The notes below the pieces were generated by a model. It made no database searches, had not been told where the DNA came from, and saw only the letters and a list, made by a program, of their open reading frames with translations. From NCBI GenBank assembly GCA_029260695.1, contig JAJDCT010000014.1, forward strand, positions 1-7,607: a DNA stretch of 7,607 bases. The letters run 5' to 3'. This DNA is from Phycisphaeraceae bacterium. GTDB lineage: Bacteria > Planctomycetota > Phycisphaerae > Phycisphaerales > Phycisphaeraceae. Made by a program: the position numbers and the translations under genes. Below are positions 1 to 5,217 of the stretch, piece after piece. Position 1 is the first letter of the stretch. Each line of letters opens with the position of its first letter.

Positions 1-1
1 C

Positions 2-286
2 GGCCCGCAAGGCGCTGAAGACCGCGTTGCGGTTTTCAGTATCCGCATCGATGGTTTCGACGATCCGCAATCACTCTCGGACGTCTTAGAAAAAGACTTC
101 GGTCTGCTCACGAGATCGGGGATCCACTGCGCGCCGCTGGCGCACCAGACGATCGGGACCGATCAAGTCGGGGGCACGACTCGGCTGAGTTTCGGGCCGT
201 TCACTACCGAAGAAGATGTCGTGTATACCTGCGATAGCCTGGCCCACATCTGCCAAAGTCAGGCGGCGCGGGTGACTTCCTGCTGA
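2..286 (+). CDS. Cysteine desulfurase family protein, C-terminal part (5' truncated by window edge)
   Basis: An open frame enters from the left edge and stops with TGA at 284-286, giving the last 94 residues. The segment SGIHCAPLAHQTIGT, followed by GGTTRLSFGPFTTEED, is the characteristic C-terminal stretch of PLP-dependent class V aminotransferase-fold cysteine desulfurases. The Cys at 128-130 sits where these enzymes carry the sulfur-accepting active-site cysteine. Known family role: removing sulfur from L-cysteine to form a persulfide used for Fe-S clusters or other thio-cofactors in the cytoplasm. The spelling GxHCAPLAH...GT...RLSFGxFxT resembles the 'cysteine desulfurase family protein' branch more than classical IscS, but the PLP lysine lies outside the window, so the subfamily is uncertain. 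The protein ends in a Cys. Its last 28 bases overlap the 3' end of the convergent membrane glycosyltransferase gene. Any role in the glycan locus is unproven; it may simply be the flanking gene. Confidence 0.88.
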   Translation, partial: GPQGAEDRVAVFSIRIDGFDDPQSLSDVLEKDFGLLTRSGIHCAPLAHQTIGTDQVGGTTRLSFGPFTTEEDVVYTCDSLAHICQSQAARVTSC

Positions 287-1596
287 CTATCGAAAGATGC
301 GATGTGCGGTACGGACCGACGGGTGCATAGCACTCGGTAAATCTGCTGCAATCCCACCGCGGCGAACACGATGAACACGGGTGCTACCGAATCGCGGAAG
401 CGGTCGCTTCCGTAGAAGATGATTGTGCTTGCCAGCGTTGCCAGGATCGGCAGCAGCAGCAGGGCTGCGGTGGCGGGTGAGCGTTTGAAACCAAGTGCCA
501 GGCCGATGAGCATCAACGGCGCGACGGCGAGCCAACCGACGGCGAAGGCGGTCTGAACCAAGCTGTTATCGGTGTCTTTGATAGGTGTGACAAGGCGCCA
601 TAGTTTCGCGGAGATGAGCGCAGGCATCTGGCTGGCGTTAGCGCGGATCGCATCGAGGCCGTAGCGTGTGGCCTGATCGTTTCGCTCTACTTCGTTCCCG
701 GAAAGCGGGTGGTCTGCATCTATTAATACACTGGCCTTGACCCATCCGCCACGTTGGGCGGGGTCGTTGAAGGTGAGATCGTTGTGCGAGCCCCACAGGC
801 CGTAGCCGGTGATGGTGGACATCGTGGGCTTACCCATCACGACGGCGTTACGGATCACCCAAGGCGATAGCACCAGTGAAAGTACAGCCACCTGCACGGC
901 AAAGCGTTTGAGGTGTTCGCGGTCTCTCATGGCAAACAAGATCAATGCCAACACCCCGGCGATCGGCACGGCCAACAATAATTGGGGCCGTGTGTAAATC
1001 GCCATCGCCCAACAGACCCCAGCCAGCGCGTCGATGGCCCATTTGGTGACCGGGCCACCGAGTCGTTGATGGTAAGCGTAGACCGATGCGATCAACGCAA
1101 GTGTCAACCAGAAGCCAAAGGGGGTTTCGCTGACAAAGTGCATGGCGTTGTAGGCGTGGGCGGGGTAGAAAGCCAAGCCAATCCCCGCGAGCAGGCCGAC
1201 GGCGCGATTGAAACCTATCGCGCCCAACCAGGCTACGAGCACACAGGTCAGTGCCGAAAGCACACAGAACCAGATGCGCCCCGCGGTGAACGATCGGCCA
1301 AACACGGCGTAGGCCGGTGCGAGTGTCAGCGAGGTGCCGGGTGTGCGTGATGCGGTAGGTTTACCGGGGGTGCCCGGGGAACCGGGGGTGCCATGGGAAC
1401 CGGGGGTGATCGTGTAGCCCTGTCCGGTGACCATATGGTGTGTGAGCAACTCGTAGTCGATCTGATCGGAGTTGGCGTTGGCGTCGGGAGGTGAGTCGAG
1501 TCCGACGAAGCGATGAGTGAGGGCAAGCCTTGCGGTAAAAGCGATGATAAATATCAACGCAAGCCCGGCTGTAAATCGTCGCGTGGTTGTGTTCAT
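259..1596 (-). CDS. GT39/ArnT/PMT-like polytopic membrane glycosyltransferase
   Basis: A 445-residue membrane protein of the GT-C fold. These enzymes use polyprenyl-phosphate sugars as donors on the periplasmic side of the inner membrane. Visible features: TM helix 1 at about residues 9-27; the first periplasmic loop with SDQIDY (Asp44/Asp47, candidate catalytic Asp) and GQGYT (58-62); RTPGTSL (84-90); PAYAVFG (94-100); about seven further hydrophobic helices between 105 and 247; YTRPQLLLAVP (201-211); SPWVIRNAVVMGKP (244-257); and C-terminal helices around 348-420 with SDRFRDSVAP (397-406). These match the PMT/ArnT superfamily in order and length. Acceptor and sugar cannot be read from the sequence. 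Loop 1 carries a collagen-like Gly-X-Y insertion (66-80). The start is the first in-frame ATG before TM1; no clear Shine-Dalgarno precedes it. It lies 61 bases downstream of the methyltransferase gene, probably in one transcript. The C-terminus is a polar tail ending VTRAA. Confidence 0.85.
   Translation of the reverse strand: MNTTTRRFTAGLALIFIIAFTARLALTHRFVGLDSPPDANANSDQIDYELLTHHMVTGQGYTITPGSHGTPGSPGTPGKPTASRTPGTSLTLAPAYAVFGRSFTAGRIWFCVLSALTCVLVAWLGAIGFNRAVGLLAGIGLAFYPAHAYNAMHFVSETPFGFWLTLALIASVYAYHQRLGGPVTKWAIDALAGVCWAMAIYTRPQLLLAVPIAGVLALILFAMRDREHLKRFAVQVAVLSLVLSPWVIRNAVVMGKPTMSTITGYGLWGSHNDLTFNDPAQRGGWVKASVLIDADHPLSGNEVERNDQATRYGLDAIRANASQMPALISAKLWRLVTPIKDTDNSLVQTAFAVGWLAVAPLMLIGLALGFKRSPATAALLLLPILATLASTIIFYGSDRFRDSVAPVFIVFAAVGLQQIYRVLCTRRSVPHIASFDSQQEVTRAA
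1363..1408 (-). repeat. 18-base tandem repeat (about 2.5 copies) encoding collagen-like Gly-X-Y triplets
   Basis: On the + strand the unit accgggggtg plus eight bases occurs at 1363-1380 and 1381-1398, and its first ten bases recur at 1399-1408. The ten-base core accgggggtg is identical in all three; the remaining eight bases differ slightly (cccgggga against ccatggga). The unit is a multiple of three and so keeps frame. In the membrane glycosyltransferase it encodes repeating T-P-G-S-x-G, giving GSH-GTP-GSP-GTP-GKP at residues 66-80. This is typical of replication-slippage repeats whose copy number can vary between strains without breaking the gene. Confidence 0.85.
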
Positions 1597-1657
1597 GACG
1601 CCAGTGGTGCGCTAAACCGAAAGCGTGGGCTGAACGGTTTGTGGTAATTGAGGCCAG

Positions 1658-2485
1658 TTATGCGGCGCGGCGGAGCTCGGCGGGCTGCTGTGATGGCAGC
1701 GCAGCGCTGAGTGGCTTGCGTGCGACGCCGACAACGCTCTGGCCGAACGGCAGACGGATCAGCTTTTCCAGTCTGCTGAGTACCGGGACGAGCCGGTTGA
1801 ACCAGATGGCCTGATCCCCAGGCACGGTGGTCTTGCCGAGTACGACGCTGTTGAACCACCAGCCCAGCAGACCCACGGCGTTGCTGTAGCGGCCTTCGAC
1901 CCACTCCAGCCCAGCGTCCTGCATGGCATTGCGGAGGGCGTCGATGGTGTATCGGCGGTGGTGGCCCAGTTCCTTGTCCAGTCGGCCGAACGCGATCGGC
2001 CCGGCGGGGACGAAGATCACGGCCTTGCCGCCGGGGCGCAGGTGTGTGGCGACTTGCGTGAGCGCTCCGACGTGGTCTTCGATGTGCTCGAAGACATTAC
2101 AACTCACAGCGGTATCGAAGCAGCTTGTGTCTTGGGTCGGTGGCGTCAATTCCGCAAGCGTACAGCGGTGGCTGGTCACCGACGTGCTGCCGGTAAAGCG
2201 TTGACGGAACCGGTCGATGAATCGCGCTACGGGATCGATCCCGACAACCTCATCGGCGTGGGCAGAAAGGAACTGTGTGATATTGCCCGTGCCGCAGCCT
2301 ACTTCTAACACGCGCCCCTGGACGTGGGGTCTAAGCAGGTCAAAGACCCAGCGGTTATAGGCCCCGAGGTCTTCAATCAGATCCAGCGAGTCCTCGATGA
2401 CGCCGGTCGACGAATCGGTCTCGTAAGCGTCGGCGGCAAGCGAGCGTGGGCTGATGCGGAGTTTGTGGGTATCGGCTTGTGTCAT
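1658..2485 (-). CDS. Class I SAM-dependent methyltransferase
   Basis: A 275-residue soluble protein with a Rossmann-type methyltransferase domain. Visible: SAM-binding motif I EVGCGTGNI (61-69); GIDP with the acidic Asp84 that usually contacts the SAM ribose; NVFEHIED (130-137), the usual post-IV position; LRPGGKAVIFVP (149-160); then DKELGHHRRYT (170-180) and GLLGWWFNS (205-213). This pattern is common in methyltransferases found in polysaccharide clusters; the substrate (sugar, lipid carrier or other) is unknown. The frame stays open upstream to ATGs at 2563 and 2620. I chose 2485 because an AGGA lies 8 bases before it and the added 45 residues are Pro/Arg/His-rich and unlike the family. 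It is the first gene of the leftward pair, followed after 61 bases by the membrane glycosyltransferase. A polar tail ends in LRRAA. Confidence 0.88.
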   Translation of the reverse strand: MTQADTHKLRISPRSLAADAYETDSSTGVIEDSLDLIEDLGAYNRWVFDLLRPHVQGRVLEVGCGTGNITQFLSAHADEVVGIDPVARFIDRFRQRFTGSTSVTSHRCTLAELTPPTQDTSCFDTAVSCNVFEHIEDHVGALTQVATHLRPGGKAVIFVPAGPIAFGRLDKELGHHRRYTIDALRNAMQDAGLEWVEGRYSNAVGLLGWWFNSVVLGKTTVPGDQAIWFNRLVPVLSRLEKLIRLPFGQSVVGVARKPLSAALPSQQPAELRRAA

Positions 2486-2493
2486 CCGTGGGG

Positions 2494-2497
2494 TCCT
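2494..2497 (-). promoter_or_regulatory. Ribosome binding site that decides the methyltransferase start
   Basis: On the minus strand AGGA lies 8 bases upstream of the ATG at 2485. It supports this ATG over the longer in-frame starts at 2563 and 2620. It is a partial match, so moderate evidence only. Confidence 0.5.
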
Positions 2498-2602
2498 GTG
2501 CCGCACAGCGTGGTCGTCGTAGACGTCGAGCGATGGCGGCTTGTGGTGTAGCCTTGAGTCCATTTGGTATCGGCTGGATCGGTTGGGGCGATTAGGCGGT
2601 TT

Positions 2603-2621
2603 GGTGGGTCGGCTGCCCACC
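2603..2621. repeat. Short GC hairpin in the divergent region
   Basis: A perfect six-base inverted repeat, GGTGGG (2603-2608) and CCCACC (2616-2621), has a seven-base loop. No T-run follows on either side, so it is not a typical intrinsic terminator. It could be an operator half-site pair or a 5' leader hairpin, or it could be chance. Confidence 0.4.
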
Positions 2622-2626
2622 GGCTC

Positions 2627-2669
2627 TAACGGCCTGGGGGATAGGTGTAGCGAAAATTATCGGCCGTTA
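2627..2669. repeat. Eight-base inverted repeat in the divergent region
   Basis: TAACGGCC (2627-2634) is repeated inverted as GGCCGTTA (2662-2669), with centres about three DNA turns apart. The second arm overlaps the isolated GATAAT by position on the opposite strand, an arrangement that would suit a dimeric regulator acting on both directions. Function is inferred only. Confidence 0.4.
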
Positions 2670-2759
2670 CCCCGCCGCGTGCCGGTGTTAAGACGTATGC
2701 GGAATGTGTCGACTGTATGGATTGTGTGGCCTCGCCAATCTTGCGCGGCCGAACCTGAC

Positions 2760-2765
2760 AGGAGG
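2760..2765 (+). promoter_or_regulatory. Strong Shine-Dalgarno for the GT2 gene
   Basis: AGGAGG is followed by seven bases and the ATG at 2773. It is the best ribosome binding site in the window, and it rules out the longer in-frame ATG at 2704, whose extra 23 residues are unlike the family. Confidence 0.85.
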
Positions 2766-2772
2766 CCGCCCT

Positions 2773-3603
2773 ATGGCACAGGTATTAAGCATCGTCATCC
2801 CGGTTTATAACGAGCGCGATCTGCTGCCACAGGTGCTTGAGCGCGTGGAGCAGGTGGAGCTGCCAAGCGGTCTGGAGAGACAGGTGGTGATCGTCGACGA
2901 CGGTTCGACCGACGGCACGCGCGACATCCTCCGCGGCCTGATCCGAGAGCGGCCGGATTACATCATCCACTTCCACGAGCAGAATCAGGGCAAGGGCGGC
3001 GGCGTCCGCACGGGTCTGAAACTGGCGACCGGCGACATCGTCCTGATCCAGGACGCGGACCTTGAATACAACCCGCGTGACTACAAGCAACTGCTGACCC
3101 CGATCCTGGAAAACAAGGCCGACGCCGTGTTCGGATCACGGTTTATCGGGGACAGCCGACGTGTGCTGTACTTCTGGCACTCGGTGGCCAACAAGATGCT
3201 GACGACGCTAAGCAACATGCTCTCGAACCTGAACCTGACGGACATGGAGTGCTGCTACAAGGTTTTCACCCGTGAGTTGGCGGATCGGCTGGACATCACC
3301 GAGCCAAGGTTTGGGCTTGAGCCTGAGATGACGGCCAAGGTCGCCAAGCTGAACGCCAGGCTGTACGAGGTCCCCGTCAGCTACGACGGACGGACCTACG
3401 CGGAGGGCAAGAAGATCACCTGGAAAGACGGTGTGTCTGCTCTGCGATGCATCCTCAAATACAACCTGCTGACCGCGAGGCAGCCGGCTGTCGCCCCCCG
3501 GGTCCAGCAGGTCACCGGCACGGGGCCGATCCCGATCGCCGAGCATACCCGTCATACTCAGCAGCAAGACAACAGCGACCGTGATGTGAAGAAAGCGGCG
3601 TAG
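2773..3603 (+). CDS. GT2 family glycosyltransferase, DPM1-like (polyprenyl-phosphate glycosyl transfer likely)
   Basis: A 276-residue GT-A fold enzyme. Visible: SIVIPVYNE (6-14) starting the nucleotide-sugar fold; VDDGSTDGT (41-49); NQGKGGGVRTG (71-81); the metal-binding DAD (94-96) in QDADLEY; FGSRF (120-124); DMECCYKVF (157-165); GLEPEMTAK (181-189); and a C-terminal YDGRTYAEGKKITWKDG block (204-220). This order is that of the dolichyl/polyprenyl-phosphate mannose or glucose synthase-like branch of GT2, which moves a sugar from a nucleotide donor to a lipid phosphate at the cytoplasmic membrane face. No C-terminal membrane helices are present, unlike GtrB-type relatives. The exact sugar is not readable. 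After about residue 233 comes a polar Gln/Thr-rich tail ending VKKAA. It is first in the rightward series and a plausible donor-maker for the divergently transcribed GT39 enzyme. Confidence 0.9.
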   Translation: MAQVLSIVIPVYNERDLLPQVLERVEQVELPSGLERQVVIVDDGSTDGTRDILRGLIRERPDYIIHFHEQNQGKGGGVRTGLKLATGDIVLIQDADLEYNPRDYKQLLTPILENKADAVFGSRFIGDSRRVLYFWHSVANKMLTTLSNMLSNLNLTDMECCYKVFTRELADRLDITEPRFGLEPEMTAKVAKLNARLYEVPVSYDGRTYAEGKKITWKDGVSALRCILKYNLLTARQPAVAPRVQQVTGTGPIPIAEHTRHTQQQDNSDRDVKKAA

Positions 3604-3625
3604 CATGCGACTAGCGTACCCGGGA

Positions 3626-3648
3626 CCGGTGGCCGACTGGCCAGCCGG
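3626..3648 (+). repeat. Hairpin downstream of the GT2 stop codon
   Basis: CCGGTGGCC (3626-3634) and GGCCAgCCGG (3639-3648) pair as a nine-base-pair stem with a GACT loop and one bulged G. It starts 22 bases after the GT2 stop. The downstream sequence lacks a T-run, so it is not a standard intrinsic terminator. It could stabilise the upstream mRNA or reduce read-through. It ends right where the most upstream in-frame ATG (3649) begins, which makes that ATG a poor start. Confidence 0.5.
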
Positions 3649-3786
3649 ATGCGATCTTTAGACTCACAGCGTGGACCGACTCTCCTGTCAGGCCATGTGG
3701 ATCAGACAAGACCTAGCATGATCAAGTTCGATTTTAATTCGCTCACCTCCATGTTGGGTGAGACCGTCAAGCACTCGAGCGAAGTC

Positions 3787-3791
3787 GAGGG
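3787..3791 (+). promoter_or_regulatory. Ribosome binding site favouring the ligase start at 3799
   Basis: GAGGG lies seven bases before the ATG at 3799. The upstream candidate ATGs at 3718 and 3649 have no comparable purine-rich site. Confidence 0.5.
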
Positions 3792-3798
3792 CAACGCT

Positions 3799-5190
3799 AT
3801 GAAGCAAGTCACATTCCTATCGTTAATGACCGTCCTGGGTGCCGTCGGTGCGATGCAGACGCCGTTCTGGGGCGTGCTGCTGTACTACACACTGGCGATG
3901 CTTCGGCCGCAACACCTGTGGGACTGGGCGCTGGACGGCAGCATACGCTGGTCGTTACTGGCGGCCATGATCACACTGCTGAGCTTCTGGCTGCACCTAA
4001 GCCGGCTGATCAAGCGCAGTGCGTTCAACGGCATGGTCACCATGATCATCCTCTACGCCTTGCTGGTGATGTTCAGTACGATCACCGCCTTCAACCCGCA
4101 GATTGCGCAGGGCTGGGCGATCGAGTACGCGAAGGTCATGATTATCGCGGTGGTCGCCAGCATGGTGATCGAACACTTCTGGCAGATCCGATTGCTGGCG
4201 TTGATGGTGCTGTTGATGCTGGGATACATCGCCTGGGAAATCAACTTCCTTTACTTCTTCCAAGGCGGGCGACTAAACATCTTCCACTACGGGTACGGCG
4301 GGCTTGACAACAACGGAGCGGGTCTGCTCCTGGCAATGGGTATCCCGTTTGCCTACTGCTTTGCGCTCTCGCCCGATCGGGGCTGGTTCCGGTGGTGGTC
4401 CGTAGCTGCGGCGGTTCTGGGGCTTGTCATGATTCACGCGGTGATGATGACCTACTCCCGTGGTGCGATGCTCGCCACCGCGGTGGGGATCGTATGGGTG
4501 CTGGTACACCACCGCCCCAGGTGGCAGTCAGGCGCGGCCGCGATCGGGCTTGTACTCGTGCTCTCGGTCATGGCCGGGCCACAGATCCAGGAGCGATTCC
4601 TCTCCACAACCAACTTCAAGACAGACGCCTCCGCTCTGTCTCGCTTTGAATCCTGGAACGCCGCGTGGCAGATCGCTTGGGAGAATCCCATACTCGGCAA
4701 GGGCATCCGTAACTCCAACCAATACACACGCAACTTCGGGGCAGACTATCAGGGCCGAACCATCCACAACCAGTACCTCCAGATCGCCGCGGACACCGGC
4801 ATCCCCGCGGCGGCGCTGTATCTGTTCATGCTGGCCTTTGGGATGTGGAACTTCCGTCGGGCCCGGATGATGTGCCGGGACGCGATCGGATCCGCACCGG
4901 ACGAAGACGCCAAGCGGCGCATCGACCACGCCTCACGGATCTGTCTGGCGTGTCAGGCGAGTCTGTTGATCTTTATCTTCGATGGCATGTTCCTGTCGTT
5001 GGAGATGTTCGAGCCGCCGTGGTTGCTGATGGTCATAGCCGGTGTGCTGCCGCGTGTCATGAGGTCCCACCTGGATAATCTCTGCAGTGTGGATGAGGAC
5101 GAGCAAGAGCACGCCCAGTCGACAGACCCCGGGCCGTCAGTAGGAGTGATGCCCGCGCTGCCTAAACCTGTGCTTAGGCGCACGGCATAG
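3799..5190 (+). CDS. O-antigen ligase / Wzy_C family membrane protein, similar to exosortase-A-associated O-glycosylation ligases
   Basis: A 463-residue polytopic membrane protein. The N-terminus, two hydrophobic stretches around GVLLYYTLAMLRPQHLWDW (25-43), resembles the DUF5935-type start of the 'putative O-glycosylation ligase, exosortase A-associated' family. Further on are GGLDNNGAGLLLAMGIPFAY (167-186), TYSRGAML (218-225), SRFESWNAAWQIAWENPILG (281-300) and the Wzy_C signature HNQYLQIAADTGIP (323-336), followed by more helices to about residue 420. Members of this fold polymerise glycan repeats or transfer a lipid-linked glycan to lipid A core or protein at the periplasmic face. Polymerase and ligase cannot be told apart from sequence. 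The frame extends upstream to 3649; I prefer 3799 for its ribosome site and because the family begins at this point. After about residue 425 an acidic, Pro-rich tail ends in LRRTA. The next gene begins 27 bases downstream. Confidence 0.87.
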   Translation: MKQVTFLSLMTVLGAVGAMQTPFWGVLLYYTLAMLRPQHLWDWALDGSIRWSLLAAMITLLSFWLHLSRLIKRSAFNGMVTMIILYALLVMFSTITAFNPQIAQGWAIEYAKVMIIAVVASMVIEHFWQIRLLALMVLLMLGYIAWEINFLYFFQGGRLNIFHYGYGGLDNNGAGLLLAMGIPFAYCFALSPDRGWFRWWSVAAAVLGLVMIHAVMMTYSRGAMLATAVGIVWVLVHHRPRWQSGAAAIGLVLVLSVMAGPQIQERFLSTTNFKTDASALSRFESWNAAWQIAWENPILGKGIRNSNQYTRNFGADYQGRTIHNQYLQIAADTGIPAAALYLFMLAFGMWNFRRARMMCRDAIGSAPDEDAKRRIDHASRICLACQASLLIFIFDGMFLSLEMFEPPWLLMVIAGVLPRVMRSHLDNLCSVDEDEQEHAQSTDPGPSVGVMPALPKPVLRRTA

Positions 5191-5217
5191 TAATTCGATG
5201 CGATTAAGAATACCCCT

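Larger units (their letters stand above)
2486..2772. promoter_or_regulatory. Divergent intergenic region, presumed promoters for both glycan transcripts
   Basis: These 287 bases separate the leftward methyltransferase start (2485) from the rightward GT2 start (2773), so both transcripts probably begin here. I found no convincing -35/-10 pair: GATAAT on the minus strand (2661-2656) is a good -10 by itself, but the nearest TTAACA (2691-2686) is 24 bases away, too far. Two inverted repeats lie in the middle. No small gene in it looks real. Promoter placement is inferred from gene orientation only. Confidence 0.45.
3604..3798 (+). other. Spacer/leader between the GT2 and ligase genes
   Basis: 195 bases lie between the GT2 stop and the preferred ligase start. 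They contain one hairpin near the left end. The ligase frame is open through the second part, with ATGs at 3649, 3718 and 3751, so some of this may be coding if an earlier start is used. The residues it would add (DFNSLTSMLGETVKHSSE and similar) are soluble and unlike the hydrophobic N-terminus of this family. I see no convincing promoter. Confidence 0.5.

Noticed and set aside
982..1350. 122-codon open frame on the plus strand inside the GT39 gene
   Set aside because: It is antisense to the membrane protein; its composition is the mirror of hydrophobic codons and has no motif.
1614..1640. AAACCG/CGGTTT inverted repeat between the methyltransferase and GT39 genes
   Set aside because: A six-base stem with a 15-base loop is weak, has no T-run and is easily expected by chance.
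1958..2308. 116-codon open frame on the plus strand inside the methyltransferase gene
   Set aside because: It lies opposite the SAM-binding motifs of a well-supported gene and has no motif of its own.
2727..2744. Possible sigma-54 promoter (TGGC ... TTGC) upstream of the GT2 gene
   Set aside because: The GG and GC elements are separated by 13 bases, three more than the fixed spacing of 10 that sigma-54 requires.
2541..2810. 89-codon frame starting in the divergent region and running into GT2
   Set aside because: It overlaps the strong ribosome site and the start of GT2 in another frame, is Arg-rich and has no ribosome site.
5160..5179. GCCTAA/TTAGGC inverted repeat at the end of the ligase gene
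   Set aside because: It is short, lies inside codons for the C-terminal tail, and has no T-run after it, so it is not a convincing terminator.
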